NCBI GenBank assembly: GCA_020740775.1
Contig: JAHEWK010000010.1
Span: 1 to 64,000, forward strand
Source of the DNA: Ilyonectria destructans
Lineage: Eukaryota > Ascomycota > Sordariomycetes > Hypocreales > Nectriaceae
Length of the DNA: 64,000 nucleotides
Reading direction: 5' to 3'
How positions within the stretch are numbered: position 1 is the stretch's first letter; every line of letters begins with the position of its first letter. The notes under the pieces were generated by a model that searched no databases, had not been told where the DNA came from, and saw nothing but the letters and a program-made list of their open reading frames with translations. The position numbers and the translations under genes were made by a program. Below, one piece after another: positions 51,119-62,529 of this stretch.

Positions 51119-52814
51119 ATTTTAATTTAAGCTTTAACTATTTAAAGAACTAATTAATAGATTCTTTTAATTTTAATTTTAATATTTAGAAAATAAGAAA
51201 ATAAAATAATAATATAGAATATTTTCTAAGTATATATTTAATTTATTACTTTTTTAAATTAAATTATATACTTAAAGCTTCTATTTAAATTAAAAGAAAA
51301 TATCTTAAAAGAATAATTGTAAAAATTAAAAAGCCTTTTTATAAATTAATAAAGATAAACTTATATTAGTATATAATATATAGTAAGTACTATTAGATAA
51401 AATTAAAAATAGAATATTCTTTTTTTAATTTCTATTTAATAATTATATATTAAGATAAAGATTTATTTAGTATTATAGTAATATAAATAGATAAAATCTT
51501 AAATATTAATATAAAGATATTTATAGAATAAAAAAAAATTAAATTAAAAATAGCTAAATTTAAAGTAAAATTATAAATAATTCTTTTAATAGAAGAATTA
51601 TATAATTTTAATAGAAGCTTTATTTAACTAAAGAATAAAGAATTAATATATATATAAAAGGATTAAGTTAAGAAATTTCTTCTTATTAATAACTAAATAT
51701 TTAATTAAATATAATAGTATATTATATAATAAATATAAAATGTATATATTATCTCTATTTACTAATTAAAGATAATATTTAATTATTTTATTATAGTATA
51801 AATAAAGAAACTAAATAATAAGAATATTATAAAATTTAATAAGTATATTTAATAGTAATTTAAAAATAAATAATAAGAATTTTACTATTAAATAATTAAC
51901 CTACTAATTATAAAGATATTTATATTTATAAATAGATTATTTATAAATAATAAGAACTTTATATTATAAATTAAATATATAATTACTTTAAGTAATAAAA
52001 ATTTAAATAATAGCTAGATTTAGTTTAACTTAATAAATAATATAGTAGATTCTATATTTCTTTTAGTAGGAAATATTATCTATTAACTTTTAATTAAATA
52101 TAAGTATATTATATAGTTAGTTCTTATTAGTAAGATATATAGAATAATAAGTAGTTATAATCTAAATTATATAATTTAATATATACTTAAAGTTATTATA
52201 AAAAGAATTAGAATATTAAAGCTATCTTTAATATTATATATAAATTTCTATTTTTTATATTAATATTTAGTATAATTAGATATTATAACTAAAAAGAGGC
52301 TAATAATTAATATTATAGCTCTTTAATAATTATATAAAAATTAGAAAAATTAGAAAAGTAAATAGATTAAAAGAGAAGATAACTCTATAGATATAATAAT
52401 AAAAGTAAAATTAAATTAAACTCTAGAAATATTTATAATAGAAGTAAGAATTATTATATAGCTAGAAGAATAAATTTAATATAAAATAAAGTTAAAATAG
52501 AATTATTTCTTATATTAAAAAGTAAAAAAGAAAGAAAGCCTTCTATTTAAGTAATTACTACTATAAAAAAAAGTTATTAGTATTAATTTCTTATAGCTTA
52601 TAATAGCTTTTAGCTGTAAATAGAGCTAGAAATAGATTTAATTAGAGCCTAAAGAAAGTTATATATAGTTTTATATATAATCTAGAGAAATACTATAGAA
52701 ATATTAAGGGCTTTTTACAGTAGAATTTCTTAAAAAGAAAAAGAGATTATAAAACTAATTAATTAAATCTATATATATTACTTTTCTATATTAATATAAA
52801 AATATATTATTGTT
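51119..52814. other. Degraded AT-rich DNA, unidentified
   Basis: Probably the continuation of the element interrupted by R3. No motif could be recognised and no second copy was seen. Confidence 0.4.
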
Positions 52815-53060
52815 CTTATTAATTTTACCTTTTTTAAAATATAGCTTTTTCAGTAGATTTAGCTTTTTTAAAATTTAGCTTTTTTAGTAAATTTAGCTTT
52901 TTTAAGATATAGCTATTTTTACAGTCTATTAAGATATTAAAAAAGATAACCACTTAAATTAGAAATTTTAATTTATTTAAGTAAACTATTAACCTTTAAA
53001 TAAACTGAGTAATATTAAGTAAAAACTATCTTTAAAAGGAATTCTTTATTATTTTTACTT
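52815..53060 (-). repeat. Inverted-repeat partner of 37385-37640
   Basis: Reverse complement of 37385-37640, including the 18-bp minisatellite (about 52850-52915). Confidence 0.55.
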
Positions 53061-53084
53061 TTTTTTTCTATTTTAAAATTAATT

Positions 53085-53225
53085 TCTATAATATTAATAT
53101 ATAATAATTTTATTATTTAGCTATTATTTCTTTTAGTATTAACTATAATACTTACTATTTATTTTTACTATTTTTAAATATTATATAGCTTTAATTTATT
53201 TAATAATATTAAATAAAGCTAAGAA
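53085..53225 (+). mobile_element. R4, 5'-truncated remnant of the R family
   Basis: Matches the last part of R2/R3 (from TATAATAATTTTATTATTTAG to the AATATTAAATAAAGCTAA tail). Loss of the 5' part is typical of non-LTR insertion. Its target duplication could not be fixed. Confidence 0.6.
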
Positions 53226-53309
53226 TATTTAAATATTATTAATTATATTATTAGTAATTTTATTTTACTTTTAAGCTTTTAAATTTCTTTTTAAATATAT
53301 ATATATTAA

Positions 53310-53415
53310 AGTATTCTAACTTTTAATAATACTTACTATTTATATTTACTATTTAAAATACTATATAGCTTTAATTTACTTATTATTATTAAGTAAAATT
53401 AAAAAATATAATAAA
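53310..53415 (+). mobile_element. R5, short 3' remnant of the R family
   Basis: About 100 bp like the 3' end of R2/R3 (TACTTACTATTTAT to an A-rich tail). It lies about 85 bp from the stop codon of sfc4. Confidence 0.5.
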
Positions 53416-53498
53416 TAGTAAATTTAAATATTAAGTATATTTACTAAAAGATTTTAACTTTAATATATAAAATAATTTCTAATATTTCTTTTAAAAAA

Positions 53499-56400
53499 TC
53501 AGATTTTTATTTTATATTTTAATATAGCTAAAGCTTTATTCTTATTGTTATTATTAAGTAACAATAAGAACTTATTATAAGAAATTACATTTTTTAAGTT
53601 AATACTTTCTTTACCCCCAAGTTCTTCCACTTCTGCCCTCAAGTAATACTGAACAGTAAGATAGTTAATCCCGAGCAATTGAAACAGACGCCCGAGGTTA
53701 TAGTATGCCTCAGCTTTAGAAGGAGAGTTTTGCTGAGCCTGGTAATCACCACCAAGCTCTGCATACTGGGACAAGAACGATTGTCCCTGAAGGAGCAGGT
53801 ACTGCCGGTTTGTGGATTGGCGCTTTAGCCCGTAGTGAACGTATGCTAGACCCAGGCTCAGGTTGACCATTGGGTTATTTGCGTCCAAAGCCCGCGATCG
53901 AAGGAAGTAACCTGTTCCAAGTTTAGAATTTGCTAAATGTGAAGATGTTCATGCCTTGTTATACCTAGAGCATATGTGTAGCTCGTGGATGTGAAGAGGA
54001 TGTGCCCATAAAGCATTAGTAAACAGGCATCAAGTGTCGGCCCACTTGAAATGCTACCGGGCTCGCTCGTTCCCCCACTGGCTCTGGTTGCTTCGTGGGA
54101 ATCATCCATGGCCTTTATCTGGCGAAGAATGTACTTCTGGGCCGGACCTGACGTGTACCATGAAACTGGAGACTGACAGAGACTCGAAAGCAAAGCGAAC
54201 ATTCTGTACGAATCTGACATTCCCCCATCTCTCATCAATTGTCGAGCGGTAGCCACGCATTTCTCTTCATCACTCATGTAGATGGCACATACTGACACCG
54301 TGAGTAATTGAAAATCCGACAGCGGAGGGAGAACGTCTTACCCGTCCAGGCAACATGAATGATGAAGCCGTGTTCTGGTGCCTGAAACGCAGTTGAATCC
54401 CTGGCTGCCTCGCAGACTTGATACGCTTCATCCCGGCGATGGGTCATGGCCAGCCCGATGGCATAATCTAGGAACAAGTCCAACCAGTTGTCAAACGAGA
54501 TTCCTTGGTGATTATCCAGCTCGGATGCCCCCGGTTCTGGACCGTCGGGCCCCGTATGGGGGGCGATGGCTATATCGAAACATGTTAGCCCAATCGGTGG
54601 TACAGGAAAGGTAATGTTAGAAGGACTCACTTCGTGCTAGCCTCTCATACATTTGCGAAAGTTCGGTCTTTGCGTGACGAGGTTTAGGATCTTCCAGCGA
54701 GCTCTTCGACCCAAGAAAGTTCAGATACTTCTCCCACGTATAGAACTTCTTCAACGATCGAAAATCATCGACCAACTCCTTCGAGGATTCCATCCATTCG
54801 GAAATGAGATCATTCCGACCAGCCTTGATTTGTCGCCGAAGATTCCGAACAATCTCGTACTGCTGAGACAACTTTACAGCGCGGGTCTGCTCTTCTTGCC
54901 GACGTTTATCTGGACCTGCTAGTCGTTTTGGTCTGTATCGCCGCAGGAGAACTCTCTTGCCAGAAGGTTGGTCTAAGCCTCGTGTGCCAATTCCTCTGCG
55001 ACGCGGAACTCGGTTCTCTGATTGGGCAAAAGAGTAGGGAATGGATTGACCACCCAAAATTTGGCCCTGCTCATGATCCTGATCGCGAGCCTCTCGTAGG
55101 GCCATCGCCTCAGCTGCTAGAATCAGAGCCTCCTCCTCTTCTCGAGCCTTTTCGTACATATTGGCAAGCTCGATGCGGGCATCTATACTGTCCTCATCGG
55201 CGTCAATCGCCGCCAAAAAGTATTCTTCAGCAGTCGCGTGTTCTCCATTGGCGAAATGGCATCGCCCCAACTGCAACAACACCATAGCATCCACATCTCC
55301 GGGGAGATCCCGAAGAATTTCATAATACTTGATGGCTAGGGAAGTTTGACCACGATGACCTAGCTCTTCTGCGACATCGAAGGCAAGAAATGGAAAATCA
55401 GCGGCGAAGTCTCTTGTGGGTTCCGCCGACGGGTCAAACCACCACAGGTGTCTCTGTAGCAAAGCATAAGCATGATGTCTTTGGAAGAGGGAGCGGGGTT
55501 GTATAACTGACCATTGCCTCAAGGTCATCTCCGACCCGGAATCTGTAAATGGCTAGTCGGGCTCGTAAGTCGTGTGGCAGTCCTTGGCCGTAAAGGCAAG
55601 AGTTGTAGGACCCAGCCTCAAACTCTGAAACGACTGCACGCCTCTCATCGTCTGCATCCCACTCACGGTCGTCTGTTTGCCAGCTGTCCCAGAAGCCCTC
55701 GGCCCCACGCCCCAGGAACCAGCGGGACAGCGACTTCAATTGTCCAATGGCGTCTAGGTAGCGGCCAGTAGAGGCAAAGAGTTCCACGTAGATCCCGACA
55801 TCATGCCACGGGGCGTTGTTCAAGTCACGGGCAACGATCACTCTCTCGTGCTCGAAGAATCGCTCATAGGCTGCAACAGCGGCGGGGACAGCAGCCTCGG
55901 CGTGCTTGTTGTCAACACAGGCCTCGGCTAGTTTCCGAACAATTTCGAGGTCAAAAGGCCGATGCTTCAAAACGATCTTGTATTCGGCAATTGCGGCAGA
56001 AAGGTGGCCTTGTTTGTGGCATACCATGGCCTTGCCGAGTCTGGCATCGAGATTGGTGTGATCAGCCCGCAAGGCAGCTGAATAACATAGTCTAGCCGTG
56101 TGGAGGTATTCGGCCTCATCGCTCTCCATCGTGTCAAGGGCAAAAGACGCACATCGAAGCCACCCGCTAACATCTTTAGGACGGAGATGCGCAGCGTACA
56201 CCATCGCGGACAACGCCTTACTCAAATCACCCTGCTCTCGGAAGATGGAAGACAAGGTCGTCCAGGCTTGATGTGTTTCGGCGTTGATCCTGATAACCTC
56301 GAACACCAGGTCCAAAGCTAGGGGATAATCCCCGCCAAGAAAGGCCTGGTTCACCTTGGACAGGCGGGCCGTGATATCACCCCGAGGCTTGGCCGCTTTA

Positions 56401-56657
56401 CGAGGTCCGCGGGCTCCCCGTCCACGGGGAGCGCTGCGGGCTTCGCGCGATTGCCCAGTCTCATCTCGCTGCGAGGCTAGAAACTCCCGCACGGATTCAT
56501 CAAACTTAGCGATGTCGCCCTCCAGCTCCTCCAAATCGGAGTCTGCGTCTGATGCCTCGCCATCGTGCCTATTTTTTCCCTCGGTCAATTCAGTTCACTC
56601 GGAGCGAGACCAGCACGGTTACCTGTCAATAACCTCGACGCTTCTCAACGAATCCAT
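53499..56657 (-). CDS. sfc4: TFIIIC TPR subunit Sfc4/Tfc4 (tau131-like)
   Basis: Predicted 960 residues in six exons: 56657-56623, 56568-55512, 55453-54631, 54569-54342, 54291-53965 and 53911-53499. All introns (50-61 nt) are GT-AG and the frame closes. Exon 1 supplies the only usable ATG (residues MDSLRSVEVID); exon 2 has no early in-frame ATG, so a 5' exon is needed, though this one is the least certain part. An acidic N-terminus (about 14-45) and a basic linker are followed by TPR repeats (about 84-330 and 380-490), a basic charged stretch (about 510-575) and a C-terminal TPR region (about 700-925). TFIIIC subunits of this type bind TFIIIB and tRNA/5S promoters in RNA polymerase III transcription. 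The last ~35 codons are almost all A/T and look RIP-altered. Confidence 0.9.
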
Positions 56658-57051
56658 GAAGAATAATACGTCAGCATGTGAGTGTGGGCATGGGCACGGC
56701 GCAAGAATGAGCGTGGGCGATTGAGCGTAAAAGTAGGAGGTACTGTGGCTGGGGTATGTGCACCTTGAGATCACTCAGTAATTAAGGCATCAAGTAGGTT
56801 GGGTGGGCACGTGCACTGTCATTCAAGTCCACACCTTAAAATTTTCATCACCCCTTTCTCAATATCATGTTCAGTAGTTTATAATTAATGGAATCCAATA
56901 CAAAGCGCGCAGGTGGTGCACTGGCTCAACGTAGTACCGTAGTTCGCCTATATAACTACGAAATTCGTATGGCCACCCGCTATCTTAAGGAATGTGGCGA
57001 AGGAAGACTTCTGGTGCCTAGTCCGGGCCTCTCCAAGCTGAACGAGCAGTG
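56658..57051. other. Intergenic: upstream of sfc4, downstream of vts1
   Basis: 394 bp of ordinary composition between two minus-strand genes; it must hold the sfc4 promoter and the vts1 3' end. No further feature seen. Confidence 0.6.
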
Positions 57052-59014
57052 CTAGGTGAGTTTCCCGTCGGCTTTGGCATCTGCACGGATTGTGAGCTTC
57101 ATGAGACGTTGGAAGGGAGGCAACACCTACCTTTTACCTGTTCAAAGACCTTGAGCATTTTCCTACGCGCTCCTAGAGCGTTCACGCCGCGGTCCTCAAG
57201 CGCCTTGTCATCCAATTCGATCAATTCTGTCCACTTCATGTCCTTCAAATTGTCAGTGTACTTGTGAAGTCGAAGACTGCGGAGCCAGCTGGGGATGTCC
57301 TGGAGGAGTGTGGGGTCGGTCGGGTCCTCTGGAGGCTTTGAGCTGCCCCTTCGTCCCCGAGGCGACCGACCACGCACCATGTCCGAGTGGTCCGATAGGT
57401 AGCCTTCGTGTCCACCCATCCCCATTTGACCCAGGTTTACAGAGGGAATGCCGCCTCCCATCAGTGGCGAGGTTCCGTCATAAGCACTTAGGAACCCATT
57501 GTTTTGCGGCGACGCGAATGGGGCCATGTGGGCGATCCCAGGCTGCATGGCAAGTCCCGGAGAACTGGGTCGCGAGCGTTGGCCGCCAAGGCCCAAGCTT
57601 TGCTGGGCTTGGATTGCCATGAGCTGTTCACGACTAAGGACCTGCCCATGCTCATTGATCATTACCACATTGGTACCAGTAAGGTTGATCCCTTGAGGTC
57701 CAGGAGAGAGGGGTGGTTGTCCATTTCCTGAGCCATCGTTGGACCTTGCCCGGCGGTACTTCCGAACATCGTCTAAGGCGAATCGATTGTTCACGGTCGA
57801 GAGTGCTGCGAGCTTCATGGCGGTAGCATTCGCAACCATATCGGCTTGAGTACCAGCAGCATTGGCGGCATTGAAACTGGCAGCCATGGGAGTGTTTACC
57901 ATGGATGCCCAGTTCCCGCTGCCAGCATTGTAGGGAGAAAGGAGAGGCAGATCTGCTGGATTCTTGTCTGGTGCATTGAGAGTTGTGCTCTGTATAGCAG
58001 AGTTGTTAGACAACTGGGGGCGTGGAGACCGGAGCCCGCTTGCTGGGGTTGGCTGCACAAACTGGCCCATCGGCGGTTGCGAATTGGTGCCTTTTGTGCC
58101 GGATTGGTCCCCTGAGCCACTGGCCCAGGGCGAAGAAGGATTGGCGGACACAACATCCCGAGAGTCTTGTGGAGCGGTGAGGGCCGGAGCAGTCATGGAA
58201 GTACGTGGATCCATGGCGGTACTGTTGCGATTCGACGAAGGTGGATTGCCCGTCTGTTGAGTGAACTTTGCCTTCTCGGTAGCAATGGCAGCCGCGGCGT
58301 CTGGGAACATGGCATTTATGGTAGATGGATCAAGCCCCGAGTGACGCTTCGATGATGATATGGCAGAGTTCCTGGACATTGAGTTTCGAGCAGATTCCAC
58401 GTTGAGTTTGTTCATCGCATCGCTGAGGCGGTTGGACATTGGATCTGCCGACATGTTAAAACACCGTGAAGACAGCTCATGCTTTGATACGTGTACAACA
58501 TACCTTTATCGAAGCTGGCAGGAGACAAGACGCCTGACATGGGGTGATTCTTGCCCATCTGCTGGAGTACTTGGATGAAGAAGCGAATCTGGACCTGTGT
58601 TGTTTGCTGCAGAAGAGCGTACAAGGCAGCAGTGCGCTCGGCTTCGCTCAGGACTCGGAACCATTGCTCAATAGCACTGAGTTCATCCTTGAAATCCTGA
58701 TCTAGCGTCGCGGCTGCCATTTCTTCAAGCGTCGTCTCGTATTGGTCGATGTCGGCAATCCATTGTTGGGCGATCTTATCTTGAGAGTCTGCCTCTGAGC
58801 CGCCAGGACCTTGGTTCTGTTGGGTCTGACCATAGAAATCCGACGAGGGCCGGATGCGGCTGGACGGCGAAGGTCCTGAAAGAGCAGCCATGTCGGCCGA
58901 CGCACGAAGAGAATGGCCAGACCCGATAGCCCTGGAGGAGGGGGGTCTCAAGGTCGACGTCGTGTTGGCTTCCGGCGTGCTGTTGCGGTTTCCAATGACG
59001 TGGTTTCCAGACAT
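57052..59014 (-). CDS. vts1: Vts1-like SAM-domain RNA-binding protein
   Basis: Predicted 617 residues in three exons: 59014-58504, 58444-57131 and 57080-57052; the introns are 59 and 50 nt and GT-AG. An in-frame ATG at 59023 would add three residues. A conserved helical block lies at about 78-153 ([17 protein letters not shown]...), a long Ser/Pro/Asn-rich disordered middle follows, and a SAM domain is at about 553-608 (DIPSWLRSL...[10 protein letters not shown]). The third exon codes only for the tail DAKADGKLT. Vts1/Smaug SAM domains bind RNA hairpins and recruit the CCR4-NOT deadenylase to promote mRNA decay; that function is inferred from the family. The gene lies tail-to-head with sfc4 on the same strand. 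Confidence 0.93.
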
Positions 59015-59023
59015 GTTGAGCAT

Positions 59024-60393
59024 TATGAGGAGGTGGTGGATTTGGTGGGTAAAAAATGATTCGAAGATGGAGGCTGTGGGGGATGTTGATGTTGCACGCA
59101 AGCGTGGCTAGGACGGCGGTAATGTAGGAAGGATGGCACAAGAATCGTCTCGACTCCTGCAGTGACCGGCTGACCTCAAAGGAGTTTGGACAAGAAGCAG
59201 GTGAGGAAAACTATGGCATCCTCAGCCTAACGAAGAATGATGGCACTGGGGACGGGTTAGCAGAGAGCTCCACGGAGGGCCACCTGTTGGAAAGCCCCAT
59301 CTGGTACGACTTAGAACAGGTGGCCGGGAAGGACAGGGGAGAAGCTGGGAGTCCATACCGCGCAAAAAGATACAGGAGGGCAATGAAGGGACGATGTCTG
59401 CTTCCAGGCAGGCCACAGAATTTATCGATTAGATCCCGCCGCTGCAACTGCGGACCAGCGTCCTCTAGCGATGCTCTGAGTCGTGGGTAGAGGGAGGTTT
59501 GAGTAGCAGAGGTTGTTGGCGCTCTTGTCTAACCCAAGGCCACAGCCCCTGTGCTTACATAAGAGAGGCGCCCACGAAGCCCGATTTATGCTCCGCCAGA
59601 GGCCGCTAATGCCTGAGGCATCAGCCGTCAACTGCTCCCCTGCTCTCTGTTTGGTGGGGATGGTTTGGGAATCCGGTGACTCCCAATTGTTCCGCGACTA
59701 ATTAGTACCTGCCCTGGATACCTTAGGTAAGGTAGGTAGGTAGTTACGGTGCAATGTATTTAGCGTTCTAGTAGTTATTCAGTCCCTACCCAGGCAGGGA
59801 TTGCTGAAGGTTATGGAGAAGGAAGTGCGAATCTGGCACAAGGCGCACGCCTGGACACACACTAGGTCACAAGGTACCCTGCATACCAAGAAAGGATGAT
59901 GACACAAGGCCCATCGCGTCGGTCACTCCGTGCTGAAATAACGATCCTTAAATAACGACCCGTGTTTGAGGTTGGAAATGATCGACGGAGTCAATTGTCC
60001 GTCGCCCGGCCCTTGTCAGGCCCATGAACCTGGCTGGCACTGTATTGTTAGGCAAAGCTGGCCATAACTACACGGCTGTTGAATCCTCTCGTTCTTCATT
60101 CACTTGTCTGGGGTTGAGAATATCACAGAGTGTCACAGGTATTCATATCGGTGGTGGATCGGATGTGGAAGTGGCAGCTTTCTGTTCCTCGAGCCTCGAA
60201 GGTATGCGCAACATGTCGACTCGGAACCGTCACAATGCTGAAGCACCAGCGCGGTTTTGAACAACCACCCTCCTCAGTAGGCGAACCGCATGGCATTTCT
60301 GTCTTCTATTTCTGCGGGCTCTACTGTGTTGGTCCTTTGGCCAGGCAGAGAGCTTGCTCCAGTTTTCATCCCTTGCCTTTCCTACCAGACACC
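59024..60393. other. Intergenic: upstream of vts1, downstream of rpl29
   Basis: About 1.37 kb without a supportable gene; the short open frames here have no domain or conserved look. It probably contains a long 5' leader and promoter of vts1. At 59721-59745 there is a GGTAAGGTAGGTAGGTAG repeat, a kind common in ascomycete spacers. At about 59778-59810 there is a small imperfect hairpin (TTCAG-TCCCT...AGGGA-TTG-CTGAA). Confidence 0.6.
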
Positions 60394-60776
60394 TCAAGCG
60401 GACTCACGCTTGCCCTCCTTGAGTTCCTTCTGTTCAATTTGTTAGCACTTTGTATGGAACGGTTCGAAGTCTATGTCCTCGATCGGGGGCGGGGGAGCGT
60501 ACAAGGGCCTTCATGTTGCCGTGAAGAGCATGTCGGTGGTTGCGTCGGAACTTAGGGTCGGTGCCGTTCAGCGAAGGGTATCGAGAAGTCTTGGGCTTCT
60601 TGATGCTGTAAAAAGAGTAAGCATCTCCGAATTCCAAGAGATGTGGTGAATGTAGCATACCCGTTTCGGTGCGCCTTGCGCGACTGGTTGTGCTGAGAGG
60701 AGTTTTTTGACTCTGAAGAACGTCAGTAACGATTTATGGATGTAAACATCTGGGTGAATGGCCACATACTCGCCAT
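60394..60776 (-). CDS. rpl29: 60S ribosomal protein eL29
   Basis: Predicted 65 residues in four exons: 60776-60770, 60712-60661, 60605-60503 and 60429-60394. Introns are 57, 55 and 73 nt, all GT-AG, and the last has a CTAAC branch site. The protein starts MAKSKNSSQHNQSRKAHRNG and continues with KKPKTSRYPSL and KFRRNHRHALHG, the unmistakable body of eL29, ending KELKEGKRESA. Exon 1 holds only ATGGCGA, so the gene is easily missed by ORF finders. It is a basic large-subunit protein of the cytosolic ribosome. High intron density near the start is usual in fungal ribosomal-protein genes. Neighbours share the strand but are unrelated in function. Confidence 0.96.
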
Positions 60777-61337
60777 TGCTGCGGTTTGATTCTCTGTGTC
60801 GACGGAGAAGGATCACGAAGTTGCAGAGAGGATGCCAAAATTGTGTGCGCTCTCGACAACAAGCCCTAGCCGATTAAAGGAGTGGGGCGACGCTGACATA
60901 ACCATGCGGGTTTTGCCGGTGGTGCCCTAGATGCCAGCCTACCTTACTTAGGTACCTGTAGTACAGGGAAGCAGTGTGGCGTGGAGGAGCACCAGCCACA
61001 GTCACTCTCTGATTCATGCGCGTCTCGGGTGGCTCAATCGTGCTCACATGTCTGCAGCCAGAATTCGTCTGGCTCGTGCGGAAGGTAGATAGTTCAATCT
61101 AAGCTTTTACAAATGAATTCGCAGTAGTGAGATATACCGTGGGGATTTAGCAGACGCGATTGTATTTACTGGATCTATGCGTGGAGAGGCAGAACCTTCG
61201 CAATAGGTTTGGGCACGTCCCGAGCATTCTTTCGATATCCATCATTTGTTCTGTTCGAAACGAAGCAAGTGCAAAAGGCTTCCATATCCATCTATGACCA
61301 AATCACCAAAACACCAGTACAGTTCCCTTAGACACCT
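60777..61337. other. Intergenic: rpl29 promoter region
   Basis: 561 bp upstream of rpl29 and downstream of the carrier gene. It includes CTTACTTAGGTACCTGTAG at about 60943-60961, another of the TAGGTACCT-type spacer motifs. No gene seen. Confidence 0.55.
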
Positions 61338-62529
61338 TCATCCTGACGTCGTGGCAGGCTTGGCCGCCACGCTGTGCATACTCTCAGCCGTCGCAGAAGC
61401 TGTAAGCTGGGCGGCGGAGCGAAGTTGCTGGAGGCGAACGGTTTTAAGATATCGTAAGAAGAGGACGAAGAGGAGCTCAACCCTACCGGGCGGTTAGTTA
61501 ATGAGCCAACAAGAGACGGGGTTCGCTTACCTTTCTTTTGTCATCATCAAGATACCCTGGACAAGAAGGCCTTTGAAGATCTGGGGGCCGATGCCCTTGA
61601 AGAGGCCCAGTAAGCCTTCATGCTCAATAATGAACTTCATCACTTCGATGAAGCTACCAAATGGTTTGCCATTCCTGATGGGCGGGGGTCTGGACTGCAG
61701 TCCAACCTTGGCCACAATAAGCGGCTGAGTAGCAATGGTTGCCAGGGTCTTGGACATTGCTCCGAGGACTAGCACGAGATTAGAAGGCCGAGGTAAATAA
61801 GTCCATTTCTGGCGCACTCACGAAATGCTTCCCATGGCTTCAGGCTGGCCTTTCCAGGAAAGAAGACCTCCTTTAATCGCTCATACGCCCCGTACGTGAT
61901 TGCCGGGTTGACAACAAGCACGAGACTGGCCTTCAGGCCCCTCCACAAGCCAGAGACACCATCCGGTCCGTCAACGACCTCGCGTGCGGTCGCAAATATG
62001 CCCTTGCGCTCGTCCTTCTTGGCAGTCTGCTGACGGGTTGTTACAACGGCAACGGGTATGGTGCACAGCTGGGCTACGGCGCCAGCGACGGCGCCCAAGG
62101 CCAGCTCAACGACAGTGGACGGTGCCGCATTTCCTTTGGCTGACTTGATATAGAGCGTCCGGACCACGCTATACCAATAGAAGTAGGCAAAGTTGGTTGA
62201 GGCGACGCCAATTAACGAACCGTTGATGCCCGCGTAGAGTCCTTGGACGCCGTCATCGGATACGATTCGCGACAGCGCATCCCATGTGGAAGTGTAATGA
62301 GGTTCGTCGTCGGCGGCACGGGGGCCATCGGTTGCATTGGGCCGGACCTGGACTTGAAGTCGCGTCTTGACGCTGCAAGGTAAAAGGGTCAATGGGAGGA
62401 AGGGATTGCTAATCCGAGACCGACTTACATGTCAAGAGGATAGACCAAAGCATTTGCGAGAACTGCACCTGATGCTCCGGCTACGGCACGGCCCCAGGGC
62501 GAGATAGTAGGCTTGGATTGCGCGGCCAT
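61338..62529 (-). CDS. pmp47: Peroxisomal adenine-nucleotide carrier, PMP47/Ant1-like
   Basis: Predicted 344 residues in four exons: 62529-62429, 62372-61822, 61768-61531 and 61482-61338. Introns are 56, 53 and 48 nt, all GT-AG; the last has a CTAAC branch point. It is a mitochondrial-carrier-family protein with three repeats whose signature segments are PLDIVKTRLQ (31-40), PVAVVTTRQQ (140-149) and PLIVAKVGLQ (233-242). The stretch NFAYFYWYSVVRTLY (94-108) and the third signature are typical of PMP47/Ant1, which exchange ATP for AMP across the peroxisome membrane to feed fatty-acid activation. Substrate and location are inferred from the family. It is divergent from palB across 812 bp. Confidence 0.93.

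Larger units (their letters stand above)
34783..53480. repeat. AT-rich RIP-mutated repeat block, right part
   Basis: Same composition as 1-27201, ending against the 3' end of sfc4. It contains G1 copies C and D, the truncated inverted I2 copy, R2, R3, R4, R5, the mini-LTR element and further degraded DNA. Confidence 0.9.

Noticed and set aside
56586..56588. TTG as start of sfc4 exon 2
   Set aside because: It lies inside a GT-AG intron (56622-56569); an upstream ATG exon joins in frame at 56623/56568.
57896..58260. Open frames antisense or out of frame within vts1
   Set aside because: They are low-complexity shadows of the Ser/Pro/Asn-rich vts1 region without conserved content.
60130..60555. 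141-codon plus-strand open frame
   Set aside because: It overlaps rpl29 on the opposite strand and has no recognisable domain.
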